A stretch of DNA of 64,000 bases from Flavobacterium piscis (GCF_001686925.1 NZ_LVEN01000042.1:248001-312000); one strand, 5' to 3'. Shown: positions 42,951-51,815, counted from the stretch's first letter. Translations and numbers: made by a program. Notes: generated by a model not told the origin, from the letters alone.

Positions 42951-44678
42951 TTAGTTAATTTTGATTATAACTCCGTTTTTGTCAGTGGTTAATCTGCCGT
43001 TGGTTTTTTTCCCGTTTAAAATTTCTTTTCCATTAATTTTAACCGAAACCTCATTTACTGTGTCATTGTCAGTTTGAGTTTCTTCTTCGTCTATATCATT
43101 ATGGTCATTCTCTTCAGCTGGACAATTCAAACATTTAATTTTAGAACCTTCTACTTTATAGTTATAGTTGCCACTAAAATGTAAGTTGAAGAAACTATCT
43201 TCAGAATCATCATAATCCTGAACAGAAGCATCTGGCTTGAATAATTGACCTTCAGGTAAGTACAAATATACATCAACTTCCTGACCTCTAAATTTGTTTT
43301 TTACATCAGTTAGGAAATAATTATCTAAAACTAAATGATTTCCGTTGATCTGAAATTTGTAATTGATTTTTTCTGCTCTTTGTTTTGCTGAGATAAACGA
43401 ATTTCCTCTTGCACTTTTTTCTATCTGAATATAAGGAGCAGCTTCATCAGTACGTAAAACATGCAAACGAACATCATTTGAATATAGTAATTGATTGTTA
43501 GCGGAATCCTGAACAAATTCAAATTCTCTATGGTGATTTAAATCCTTAGCATAATAATCATTGTATCTGAATTTTACGAACAATGTATCTTTTGGTGTAA
43601 TGTTAAGTGCTTTTTTCTCTACTGTTTTATTGTCGTATGAAATTTCAGTAGCTTGTTTAATTCCTATACTAATAACAATTGCAACGGCAATAATCCAAAT
43701 TGCTAACAAAGTATATTTTACAATATTTCCAATAGATTTTAAGTTTGGAGATAACAATTTGAAACCTAAAAGTGTCAAAAAGAAAAACGGAATTCCAACT
43801 GCAAAGAACATTAATAAACCAAATGACCAGATAGGATAATCAGTAAAGTTTCCTGCTTCAACGAAGTTTTGCCAAGGGAAATCAATGAATATGTTGGTTC
43901 CCAAAGTAAATACTCCAATCAGCAACATAATCAAAACACTAATTCCGGACAGGATTAATATTACTCCTAAAAACTTAGCGAAGATTTTAAAAACCGTCAT
44001 AACAAAGTCTCCAAATGAACTACCTATTCTCTCAGCTCCTGACTTTACCTGGTTTCCCATTGCGTCATAATCTGCATTTTTAAATTTGTAAGATAAGTTT
44101 TCAATCTCCTCACGTACTTTTTTCTCTATGTTCGAAATCGTAACCGGTTCGCCAGTCATTTCCAGTTTTTCAGATGTTGTAACCGCTTCAGGTGTTACAA
44201 TCCAAAGAACGAAATAAGCTAAAATTCCTGTTCCAAAACCTGCAAAAACAAATATTAAGAAGATAATTTTTATCCAGACAGCGTCAATTCCAAAATAGTG
44301 ACCTAAACCAGTTGCTACACCACCAATCATACCTTTTTCTTTATCTCGGTATAATTTTTTATGTTTTCTGGTTGTATTATAATCATTAAAAGACTGATTT
44401 GTTTTTTCTTCGTCTTCAAGGATATAATCTTCCGGTTGTCCCATCACTACAATCACTTCATCAACATCTTTCAGTCCTACAACATGCTTGTCGCTTTTTT
44501 GTTTTTCCAATAATAATTCAGAAACACGCATTTCGATATCTTTAATAATTTCATCTTGTCCTGATGAGTTGTTTAATGATCGTTTTATAGCGTCAAAATA
44601 GCGTGTCAATTTTAAATATGCGTCTTCATCTATATGAAAAACCATACCGCCTAAGTTAATATTTACTGTTTTGTTCAT
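42951..44678 (-). CDS. PspC domain-containing membrane protein
   Basis: A 575-residue protein. The N-terminal part (about 1-105) begins MNKTVNINLGGMVFHIDEDAYLKLTRYFDAIK and is a Bacteroidota-specific cytoplasmic domain. A PspC domain with one or two helices follows (about 112-172: KLYRDKEKGMIGGVATGLGHYFGIDAVWIKIIFLI). Three more membrane helices lie between about 235 and 350. The C-terminus is an extracytoplasmic acidic region ending in a short beta segment. PspC in enterobacteria senses membrane stress for PspA. Here the gene follows padR by 2 bp and precedes the GIN lipoprotein by 3 bp, forming a tight operon. Confidence 0.92.
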   Translation of the reverse strand: MNKTVNINLGGMVFHIDEDAYLKLTRYFDAIKRSLNNSSGQDEIIKDIEMRVSELLLEKQKSDKHVVGLKDVDEVIVVMGQPEDYILEDEEKTNQSFNDYNTTRKHKKLYRDKEKGMIGGVATGLGHYFGIDAVWIKIIFLIFVFAGFGTGILAYFVLWIVTPEAVTTSEKLEMTGEPVTISNIEKKVREEIENLSYKFKNADYDAMGNQVKSGAERIGSSFGDFVMTVFKIFAKFLGVILILSGISVLIMLLIGVFTLGTNIFIDFPWQNFVEAGNFTDYPIWSFGLLMFFAVGIPFFFLTLLGFKLLSPNLKSIGNIVKYTLLAIWIIAVAIVISIGIKQATEISYDNKTVEKKALNITPKDTLFVKFRYNDYYAKDLNHHREFEFVQDSANNQLLYSNDVRLHVLRTDEAAPYIQIEKSARGNSFISAKQRAEKINYKFQINGNHLVLDNYFLTDVKNKFRGQEVDVYLYLPEGQLFKPDASVQDYDDSEDSFFNLHFSGNYNYKVEGSKIKCLNCPAEENDHNDIDEEETQTDNDTVNEVSVKINGKEILNGKKTNGRLTTDKNGVIIKIN

Positions 44679-44680
44679 GA

Positions 44681-45013
44681 TTATTGATTTTGATTGGTGA
44701 TTAGATTTACGGCGTCAGACAATTCTGTCCATGTTCCGCTAAGTTCGTTTAAAAATGTTTGTCCTATTTCGGTTAAGCCATAATATTTTCGTGGTGGTCC
44801 TGAAGTCGATTCTTCCCAACGATAATTAAGCAAACCGTCGTTTTTCAGCCTGGTTAGAAGCGGGTAAACTGTTCCCTCAACAACTAGTAATTTTGCGTTT
44901 TTTAAAGTGTCTAATATTTCTGATGTGTATGCGTCTTTTTCTTTCAATACAGATAAGATGCAAAACTCAAGAACACCTTTGCGCATCTGTGCTTTTGTGT
45001 TTTCAATGTTCAT
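44681..45013 (-). CDS. PadR family transcriptional regulator
   Basis: A 110-residue winged-helix repressor. The PadR core is visible: MRKGVLEFCILSVLKEKDAYTSEILDTLKNAKLLVVEGTVYPLLTRLKNDGLLNYRWEESTSGPPRKYYGLTEIGQ shown in parts around the DNA-binding helix and the wing with PPRKYY. It lacks the long C-terminal dimer helix of classical PadR and belongs to the short subfamily 2. It probably autoregulates the padR-pspC-GIN transcript. A 14-bp tandem repeat lies 40 bp upstream of its start. Confidence 0.93.
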   Translation of the reverse strand: MNIENTKAQMRKGVLEFCILSVLKEKDAYTSEILDTLKNAKLLVVEGTVYPLLTRLKNDGLLNYRWEESTSGPPRKYYGLTEIGQTFLNELSGTWTELSDAVNLITNQNQ

Positions 45014-45052
45014 AATTTCATTTTGTTTTTTTTAGATTGAACAATTCGTTTT

Positions 45053-45112
45053 TTGATTGATGATGATTGATTGATGATGATTGATTGATGATGATTTTGA
45101 TTGATGATTGAG
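45053..45112. repeat. Tandem repeat with three perfect 14-bp units upstream of padR
   Basis: TTGATTGATGATGA occurs three times without change at 45053-45094 and continues as an imperfect fourth unit to about 45112. It lies in the leader or promoter region of the leftward padR operon. Confidence 0.85.
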
Positions 45113-45194
45113 TTCGAAACGATTCTTGTTGATTGCTTGTAAAGTTTCGACTATAACTTTTAATTTTTATGTCAGGCTGAGCAAAGCCGAAGCC

Positions 45195-45671
45195 TTACTT
45201 TATAAAAGGAATCGTAAGTGGATATTTGTAAAACTCCCCATTCGAAGCTTTTATCGAAGCGTAAATCACTAAAAAGAATTCAACAAATTTTAATAATCCA
45301 AAAAGTAAAACTGCCGTTGCTCCAATACTTAAAATTCCAATATTTCCGTCGATGTTCAGATTTCTGATGATTAAATCTTCATCGTTAAAAACCGTATTGA
45401 TTGGCAGGTTTTTTAAAAGTACAAATGCAAAAATCGGAATTGCAATTAATGCTAAAATTAAAGTGTAAAGCAAAAGACTCAATTGAAAATTCAATGTTTG
45501 CTTTCCGTGATAATTTACAAATTCTGATTTGTCTTTGTAACTCGTCCAGATCAGGATTGGAAAAATATAATTTCCAAAAGGAATAATGTACTGACTTAAA
45601 GTACTTAAGTGTGTGAACGTTGCAATGTTCTTTTCTGATGTTTCCATGATTAGTGGTGTTGTTGTTTCCAT
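45195..45671 (-). CDS. DUF4870 domain-containing membrane protein
   Basis: A 158-residue protein with three hydrophobic helices (roughly 38-60, 68-95 and 118-145). The segment LSQYIIPFGNYIFPILIWTSYKDKSEFVNYHGKQTLNFQLSLLLY matches DUF4870 (its motif FVNYHGKQALNFQ is nearly exact), and IKASNGEFYKYPLTIPF closes the domain. The function of the family is unknown. The start may be the ATG at 45671 or the one eight codons later at 45647; the residues between them are not conserved. It lies upstream of padR on the same strand, separated by the tandem repeat. Confidence 0.87.
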   Translation of the reverse strand: METTTPLIMETSEKNIATFTHLSTLSQYIIPFGNYIFPILIWTSYKDKSEFVNYHGKQTLNFQLSLLLYTLILALIAIPIFAFVLLKNLPINTVFNDEDLIIRNLNIDGNIGILSIGATAVLLFGLLKFVEFFLVIYASIKASNGEFYKYPLTIPFIK

Positions 45672-45902
45672 GATTAAAAGTATATAGTATTTTCTTATGC
45701 AAATATATGTCTAAAAGACAGTATCTTGTTTTGCATAGTACCAAATATTAACAAAATATTAACAAAGTTAAAGTTTTAAAATTGGTTATAATGTATTGAA
45801 AACCATCGAAAAGGCTTGGTTTTGCTACCTTTTTAGGAAAGTAATTGCGATTTATTGTGCGTGCATAGTTTTTTCGTATTTTTACATAAAAAAATAAATA
45901 CC

Positions 45903-46355
45903 ATGGCGATATCAGTTTCTAAACTCAATAAATTTGTATTATTCAAATTACCATCAGCATACTTTTGTGGTGTACGTGTAAAGGCAATCGACGAAGATAG
46001 ATGCGTGGTAAGCGTAAAACATAGATGGATAAATCAAAATCCTTTTAACTCCATGTATTTTGCAGTTCAGGCAATGGCAGCAGAGTTAACAACCGGAGCA
46101 TTGGTCATCTCTCAAATTCAGCAAAGCGGAAAAAAAATATCGATGCTCGTAGCCAATAATAAAGGAAACTTTACCAAAAAAGCAACCGGAAGAATAACAT
46201 TCGTTTGTAACGACGGACATTTGATTGCCGAAGCAATTCAAAGAACAATAGCGACAGGCGAGGGCCAAACCTTCTGGATGAAATCCATAGGAACAAATGA
46301 AGAAGATATTCAGGTTTCAGAAATGGATTTTGAATGGAGTGTTAAATTGAAATAA
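45903..46355 (+). CDS. DUF4442 domain-containing hotdog-fold protein
   Basis: From the ATG at 45903 (MAISVSKLNKFVLFKLPSAY) the protein has 150 residues; the longer in-frame start at 45855 is in untranslated sequence. It is one DUF4442 domain, a hotdog-fold family related to acyl-CoA thioesterases: GVRVKAIDEDRCVVSVKHRWINQNPFNSMYFAVQAMAAELTTGAL in parts, and SMLVANNKGNFTKKATGRITF. No catalytic residue can be assigned. It is a lone gene sharing a palindromic terminator with the small gene on the other strand. Confidence 0.87.
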   Translation: MAISVSKLNKFVLFKLPSAYFCGVRVKAIDEDRCVVSVKHRWINQNPFNSMYFAVQAMAAELTTGALVISQIQQSGKKISMLVANNKGNFTKKATGRITFVCNDGHLIAEAIQRTIATGEGQTFWMKSIGTNEEDIQVSEMDFEWSVKLK

Positions 46356-46363
46356 GTTTTTTG

Positions 46364-46441
46364 CCACGAATTTCACGAATTAGCACGAATTATTTTTTAA
46401 ATCGAATTTTAAAATTAGTGTCAATTCGTGAAATTCGTGGT
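46364..46441. repeat. Dispersed palindromic repeat, family A, intact copy
   Basis: CCACGAATTTCACGAATT near 46365 and AATTCGTGAAATTCGTGG near 46423-46440 are an exact inverted pair. The 40-base interior includes ATCGAATTTTAAAATTAG. This copy lacks the 27-bp insert found in the copy at 16825-16980. Confidence 0.8.
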
Positions 46442-46453
46442 AAAAAAGCATAA

Positions 46454-46481
46454 AAAAGGCCTCAAATATTTGAGGCCTTTT
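46454..46481. terminator. Bidirectional terminator (perfect 14-bp palindrome)
   Basis: AAAAGGCCTCAAAT at 46454-46467 is directly followed by ATTTGAGGCCTTTT at 46468-46481. It can terminate the DUF4442 gene and the leftward small Cys-rich gene. Confidence 0.85.
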
Positions 46482-46501
46482 ACATTTAATGCATGTTGCT
46501 A

Positions 46502-46657
46502 CTATTTTTTAGAGCAACATTTTTTGTCTTTGTCACCTGATTTTTTAGAACAAGCTTCTTTCTTCGCTTTTTCTTTTTTAGGAGCTGGTTTTGTGTCTTG
46601 CGCCTGTAATCCAATTGTAAATAAAGCGATGGTTAAAACGGTAAATAATTTTTTCAT
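46502..46657 (-). CDS. Small exported Lys/Cys-rich protein of the copper island
   Basis: A 51-residue protein, MKKLFTVLTIALFTIGLQAQ followed by DTKPAPKKEKAKKEACSKK and ending DKKCCSKK. The first 20 residues are a clean signal peptide with cleavage after QAQ; the mature peptide has three cysteines and many lysines. No family is recognised. It lies 130 bp downstream of the multicopper oxidase gene, is co-directional with it, and ends at a strong terminator, so it may be the last gene of the copper unit. Periplasmic metal binding is plausible from composition and context only. Confidence 0.7.
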   Translation of the reverse strand: MKKLFTVLTIALFTIGLQAQDTKPAPKKEKAKKEACSKKSGDKDKKCCSKK

Positions 46658-46787
46658 TTTAATATAATTTAGTTGTTAGATATTTTTCTTTTTTTTGATA
46701 AACGATTGTTTTTCAAATATAATGCGATTTGGTTTTCAGAATTGTCAACGATAAGTTAATGCAATCAAAACAGTATTAAAATTATTG

Positions 46788-49025
46788 TTAATAATTCAGA
46801 TTCACTCCAAAACCAATTCCCATATCGCTGTCGTAATGTGTTGTGATTCCGAAGTTTCTTCCGGCAATATATTTTAATCCAGCCATATATTCCTTATCTG
46901 TATTCCACATCAAATTCATTCGCAAACGTCTTGAAAGCGGAATATCTTTTCGTTCAAATTGTACTCTCACATTTCCATCGGTATACATTTCGACCTGAGC
47001 TTTTACAAGCATTGGCAGTGTATATTCGATACCGGCGCTAAAAACAGAACGATTGTCTTTGGAATTTGATTGTCCAAAAAAGTTTTGTTCCTGTTCGTCC
47101 ATTCCCATTTTTCTGTAGCGCCAGTCAAAACCTATAAAAGGCATAAACCATTGCATTTTTCCAATATAGCGGCCAATATGTGTTTCGGTTTCATAACCGT
47201 GTTTATCGTTATAACCCAATCTCCATTCGGTTCCAATACTCCAGCGTGTGTTGCTGAACATGGCTTCACCATCATTTCCGTTTGAAGCAAAATCATTTTC
47301 GGCCATAAAATGAAACATACGATCGTCCATTTTGAGCATTTTATCTGCCATTTTCGGATCATGAATCAACGGATTTGGAGCTGAATTTTCATAAGTAAAA
47401 ATACGTCCCATTCCGGCCATCATGTGATACAATATATGACAATGGAAAAACCAATCTCCATCTGCATTTGCCTGAAACTCGATGGTATCGGTTTCCATAG
47501 GCATAATATCAATTACGTTTTTTAGCGGAGAATAATCACCGTGTTCGTTTAAAATCCTAAAATCATGTCCGTGTAAATGCATAGGGTGGCGCATCATCGA
47601 CCCGTTGTACAATACAATTCGAACATTTTCGCCTTTTTTAATTAAGATTTTATCCGTTTCAGAAATTACTTTATTGTCTAAACTCCATACATAACGATTC
47701 ATGTTTCCCGATAATGTAAAACGTAATTCTTTTACCGGAGCGTCTTTTGGCAATGTTGTTTTGGTTGGAGATTTCAACATTCCGTAATTCAGTGTTACAA
47801 TTTCAGAAGTAGCGGTAGAATCACTTGACATTTCCATGCCTTCCATATTGTGCATCGAATGATCTTCTGTTTTTGCAGATGCATCTTCTCCCGAAATTTC
47901 AGGATACATTACTGCATTCATGTCCATTTTGTTCAGGGACATTTTCATTCCCATATCATTCAGTTCGCCATTCATCTTCATCATGTCGTTCATCATTTTC
48001 ATTCCCTCAAAATATTTCAATTTAGGAAGATGTTTGACAGGTTGTTTTGTGCCGCTACCTAAAAATAAAGAAGCAGATCCGGTTCTGTCTTCAGCTGTAG
48101 CCAAAAAAGCAAAGGATTTTTTATCTTCAGGAATTGTCACGATAATATCGTAAGTTTCAGAAACGGCAATAATCAATCGGTCGACTTCTACAGGTTCAAC
48201 ATCATTACCGTCGCTCGCTACAACTGTTATTTTGCCGCCTCCATACGTCAGCCAGAAATAGCTTGAAGCGCCTCCGTTTGCAATTCGCAATCTGACTTTA
48301 TCTCCGGCTTTAAATTGCGAAAGCTGATCTTCATTTTTTCCGTTAATTAAAAACTTTTCATAATAAACATCACTCACATCCATGGCATTCATGCGTTTCC
48401 ACTCGTTAGTGACTTTTGTCGAAAACTGACCTTTTTTGATCGCTTCGGCATAACTCTGTGTTGTTCCTTTTTTTATCGCAAACCAATCATTGGCATTGTG
48501 CAGCATTCGCTGAACATTCTCTGGCTTTAAATCCGTCCATTCGCTCAGAATAACCGGAACAGTTGGTAAATCATCAATCCCTTTTCTAAAAGTAGTATCG
48601 TCTTTCTTTTTATTAATAATAAAAAGTCCGTACAAACCAATTTGTTCCTGTAAACCTGAGTGACTGTGATACCAATACGTACCGTTCTGGATAATTGGGA
48701 AAGTATATTTATGAGTTGTTCCCGGCTTAATAGGCATTTGTGTTAAATACGGAACACCATCTTCTTTATTCGGAAGAAATAAACCGTGCCAATGCAGTGC
48801 CGTATTTTCTTTTTTGAGATCATTATGCACATAAATCTCAGCAATATCGCCTTCGGTAAAAGTCAATGTTGGCATCGGAATTTGTCCGTTGACTGCGATA
48901 GCGCGTTTTTCTTTTCCTGAAAAATTGACAATCGTATCACGAACGTGCAAATCGTAACGAACTACTTTTTGGGCTTTTGCACTAAAAGCAATCAAAAAGG
49001 TAATTATAATAATATGTAATTTCAT
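46788..49025 (-). CDS. CopA-type multicopper oxidase with a C-terminal barrel-like extension
   Basis: A 745-residue exported protein. The signal peptide (about 1-18) is followed by three cupredoxin domains. All copper sites are visible: HWHGLF (His78, His80), YWYHSHSG, HPMHLHGHDF and HCHILYHMMAGM. A Met/Asp-rich stretch (about 340-390, with MMNDMMKMNGELND) is typical of Cu(I) oxidases. After about residue 600 the protein continues with about 140 residues of alternating aromatic strands (IGTEWRLGY, MPFIGFDWRYRKMG, AGIEYTLPMLVKAQVEMY) resembling CopB-like outer-membrane sequence. It probably oxidises periplasmic Cu(I). It is 9 bp downstream of the copper ATPase gene. Confidence 0.9.
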   Translation of the reverse strand: MKLHIIIITFLIAFSAKAQKVVRYDLHVRDTIVNFSGKEKRAIAVNGQIPMPTLTFTEGDIAEIYVHNDLKKENTALHWHGLFLPNKEDGVPYLTQMPIKPGTTHKYTFPIIQNGTYWYHSHSGLQEQIGLYGLFIINKKKDDTTFRKGIDDLPTVPVILSEWTDLKPENVQRMLHNANDWFAIKKGTTQSYAEAIKKGQFSTKVTNEWKRMNAMDVSDVYYEKFLINGKNEDQLSQFKAGDKVRLRIANGGASSYFWLTYGGGKITVVASDGNDVEPVEVDRLIIAVSETYDIIVTIPEDKKSFAFLATAEDRTGSASLFLGSGTKQPVKHLPKLKYFEGMKMMNDMMKMNGELNDMGMKMSLNKMDMNAVMYPEISGEDASAKTEDHSMHNMEGMEMSSDSTATSEIVTLNYGMLKSPTKTTLPKDAPVKELRFTLSGNMNRYVWSLDNKVISETDKILIKKGENVRIVLYNGSMMRHPMHLHGHDFRILNEHGDYSPLKNVIDIMPMETDTIEFQANADGDWFFHCHILYHMMAGMGRIFTYENSAPNPLIHDPKMADKMLKMDDRMFHFMAENDFASNGNDGEAMFSNTRWSIGTEWRLGYNDKHGYETETHIGRYIGKMQWFMPFIGFDWRYRKMGMDEQEQNFFGQSNSKDNRSVFSAGIEYTLPMLVKAQVEMYTDGNVRVQFERKDIPLSRRLRMNLMWNTDKEYMAGLKYIAGRNFGITTHYDSDMGIGFGVNLNY

Positions 49026-49034
49026 ATTGATTTT

Positions 49035-51569
49035 TTAAAGGTTGAGGTTTCGCAATCGCAAAGCATTTACAATTACCGAAACCGAGCTTAAGCTCATTGC
49101 CAAAGCGGCTAACATCGGCGAAAGCAAAATTCCGAATACAGGATATAAAATTCCTGCTGCAATTGGTACACCCAAAACATTGTATATAAAGGCAAAAAAC
49201 AGATTTTGCTTAATGTTTTTCATAACCGAAAAGCTCAGCTTTTTAGCTTTTACAATTCCGTTTAAATCTCCTTTTACCAGCGTTATTTTGGCACTTTCAA
49301 TGGCAACATCAGTTCCGGTTCCCATAGCAATCCCGATATCAGCTTTGGCTAAAGCAGGAGCATCGTTTATTCCGTCACCGGACATCGCTACCACTTTTCC
49401 TTCAGCTTGTAAACGTTCAATTTCTCTTAGTTTATCTTCAGGAAGACAATCGGCTTTAAAAGAAGTTAAATGAAGCTGATCCGCCACTGCTTTTGCCGTA
49501 TTTTTATTATCTCCGGTAAGCATAATGACTTCAACGCCCTGATCGATTAAATCTTTAATGGCTTGGGCACTATTTGTTTTTATGGCATCTGTAATGGTTA
49601 CATAACCTGAAACAATATTGTTTATGGCAATGTATGAAACCGTTTTTCCAAGATTTTGTTCGGCTGTAATTTTGCTTTCAAAATCATCAGAAACCGAAGC
49701 GTTAATCTGTTCCATTAGTTTTTTATTTCCTAATGCTATTTTCGAATTGTTAACTGTTCCTAAAACTCCTTTTCCGGCAACTGCTTCAAAATCCGGAACT
49801 TCAAGTAATTGTTGGTTTTTAGCTTTAGCAAAATTAACAACGGCTTGCGCCAAAGGATGTTCGCTATGCTGATTTAGCGAAGCAATACTTTGCAACAGAA
49901 TATCTTCGTTATTATCGATTGCAAAGATTTTTTCTACAGTTGGTTTTCCTTCAGTAATAGTTCCGGTTTTATCTGTAATTAAAACGTCGATTTTATTCAT
50001 GTTTTCGAGCGCTTCGGCATTTTTGATTAAAATTCCGTGCTGTGCGCCTTTTCCAACGCCCACCATAACCGACATTGGTGTTGCCAATCCTAAAGCACAA
50101 GGACAAGCGATGATTAAAACCGCAATAGCATTAATTAATCCGTATATATACGAAGGTTCCGGCCCAAATTTTGCCCATATAATAAAAGTCAATATAGAAA
50201 TAGCCACTACTGTTGGAACAAAATACTTCGCAACGCGGTCTGCCAGTTTTTGAATTGGTGCTCGCGAACGGCTCGCATCGTTTACCATTTGAATAATCTG
50301 CGAAAGCAAAGTTTCTGAACCTACTTTTTCGGCTATCATTACAAATGATCTGGTTCCGTTTATAGTTCCTGAAATCACATTGTCGCCCGCTTTTTTATCA
50401 ACCGGAATGGGTTCTCCGGTAATCATGGCTTCATCAATATTGCTTTCTCCCGATGTTATTTTTCCGTCAACAGGAATTTTTTCTCCCGGTTTTACTCGCA
50501 ATAAATCACCTTTTTTAATATCGTGAATTGAAATTGTTCTGTCGTTTCCGTTTTCTACCAAAGTAGCTTCGGTTGGTGCTAATTTTAGTAATTCTTTAAT
50601 CGCGCCATTCGTTTGTCCGTGAGCTTTGGCTTCTAATAACTGACCTAATAAAACTAACGTAATGATAACCGTGGCCGCTTCAAAATACAAATGAATAGTT
50701 CCGTGATGCGATTTGAATTCGGATGGGAAAATATCAGGAAAGAGCATTCCGGCCACGCTAAATAGAAAAGCAACGCTGGTTCCAATTCCAATCAAAGTAA
50801 ACATGTTTAAATTCCAGCTGATAATCGATTTATAGGCACGAACAAAAAACATCCATCCGGCATAAAATAAAACCGGAATTGAAAATAGAAACTGAACCCA
50901 GTTCCATTTTTCAATTGACATGATTTTAAAAAGTGGATTATCCGGAATCATTTCTGACATTGATATAATGAAAATAGGAAGCGTGAAGAATGTCGCAATC
51001 TTCATTTTCTTTAGCAAGTCGGTATAAGTTTTGTTTTCTTCAGATTCAGAAGCCTGCATCGGAACCAAATCCATGCCACAGATAGGACAATCGCCTGATT
51101 CGTTCGAAATAACTTCCGGATGCATTGGACAGGTAAATTGTGTTCCAATGGCTATTTGCGGTACCAAATCCATTCCGCAAACAGGGCAGTCTCCGGGTTT
51201 GTTATACGTTTTATCGCCTTCGCAATGCATTGGGCAGTAAAAAATACCTGTTGCATTATGAGGAATTACTGTTTTTTCTTTTTTATGAGAATGCGAAGTA
51301 TGATCTTCTTTTTTATGGCCTGAACAACATGATTTTGCAGCGGGTTCTGTACCATGAGTTGGAGACTTCATTTCAATAATATACTTTCCTACAGCTGATA
51401 AAGCTTCCTGAAATTTTTCAGTTGGAACATGTTTTTCCATTGTTATGGTTGCCATTGGCGGATCTAACGTTACTTCGGCATGAATTCCTTCAACTTCATT
51501 TAGCGTTTTTTCTACTTTAGTTCGGCAGCCATTGCATGACATTCCTGAAATTATATATTGATGAGTCAT
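49035..51569 (-). CDS. Copper-translocating P1B-type ATPase with extra metal-binding modules
   Basis: An 844-residue Cu(I) exporter of the inner membrane. The N-terminus holds an HMA domain (MSCNGCRTK, Cys12 and Cys15), a His-rich linker (HKKEDHTSHSHKKEK), and two heavy-metal-binding domains of the PF19335 type (about 109-137 and 142-170), each with CPMH and CPxCGMDLVP. Eight membrane helices carry the CPC motif in ACPCALGLATPMS. The phosphorylation motif DKTGTITEGKP, TGEPIPVDK, the SEHPLAQAV nucleotide-binding HP motif and MSGDGINDAPALA are intact. These point to ATP-driven Cu(I) efflux from the cytoplasm. It heads the copper oxidase pair. Confidence 0.95.
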   Translation of the reverse strand: MTHQYIISGMSCNGCRTKVEKTLNEVEGIHAEVTLDPPMATITMEKHVPTEKFQEALSAVGKYIIEMKSPTHGTEPAAKSCCSGHKKEDHTSHSHKKEKTVIPHNATGIFYCPMHCEGDKTYNKPGDCPVCGMDLVPQIAIGTQFTCPMHPEVISNESGDCPICGMDLVPMQASESEENKTYTDLLKKMKIATFFTLPIFIISMSEMIPDNPLFKIMSIEKWNWVQFLFSIPVLFYAGWMFFVRAYKSIISWNLNMFTLIGIGTSVAFLFSVAGMLFPDIFPSEFKSHHGTIHLYFEAATVIITLVLLGQLLEAKAHGQTNGAIKELLKLAPTEATLVENGNDRTISIHDIKKGDLLRVKPGEKIPVDGKITSGESNIDEAMITGEPIPVDKKAGDNVISGTINGTRSFVMIAEKVGSETLLSQIIQMVNDASRSRAPIQKLADRVAKYFVPTVVAISILTFIIWAKFGPEPSYIYGLINAIAVLIIACPCALGLATPMSVMVGVGKGAQHGILIKNAEALENMNKIDVLITDKTGTITEGKPTVEKIFAIDNNEDILLQSIASLNQHSEHPLAQAVVNFAKAKNQQLLEVPDFEAVAGKGVLGTVNNSKIALGNKKLMEQINASVSDDFESKITAEQNLGKTVSYIAINNIVSGYVTITDAIKTNSAQAIKDLIDQGVEVIMLTGDNKNTAKAVADQLHLTSFKADCLPEDKLREIERLQAEGKVVAMSGDGINDAPALAKADIGIAMGTGTDVAIESAKITLVKGDLNGIVKAKKLSFSVMKNIKQNLFFAFIYNVLGVPIAAGILYPVFGILLSPMLAALAMSLSSVSVIVNALRLRNLNL

Positions 51570-51671
51570 TGTTTTTCGTTTTTTAGGTATTACAATGCAA
51601 ATTTCCGAAGTAAGATTTACAACGGTTTGTATAATTATGAGAATGATTTGTAATATTTAGGAAAGAGTATT

Positions 51672-51808
51672 TAACCGCAAAGGCCGCAAAGTTTTTTTGG
51701 ATATACTTAGTTTTATAAAAAACGTTAAGTTCGCAAAGCTTTGTCTAAAATAACTTTGCGAACCTTGCGTAAATCTTTGCTCCCGATAGTTATCGGGATT
51801 GCGGTTAA
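51672..51808. repeat. Dispersed repeat, family C, with a nested 20-bp palindromic cassette
   Basis: AACCGCAAAGGCCGCAAAG at 51673-51691 and GCGGTTAAAT at 51801-51810 are the family ends, with TTCGCAAAGCTTTG and AACTTTGCGAACC inside. TCCCGATAGTTATCGGGATT at 51781-51800 is flanked by GC on both sides, as if inserted into CTTTGCGGTTAA with a 2-bp duplication. It separates the ATPase gene from the regulator gene. Confidence 0.7.
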
Positions 51809-51815
51809 ATAAAAT

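Noticed and set aside
46428..46667. Rightward open frame of 79 residues
   Set aside because: It runs antisense across the terminator and the small Cys-rich gene, which has a far better signal peptide and start.
51031..51379. Several overlapping rightward frames opposite the copper ATPase N-terminus
   Set aside because: They are antisense shadows of the Cys-rich metal-binding modules of the ATPase, which has strong motifs throughout.
49035..51569. Zinc or cadmium specificity for the P-type ATPase
   Set aside because: The membrane motif is CPC with the HMA and CPxCGMDLVP modules typical of copper exporters, and the neighbours are copper genes.
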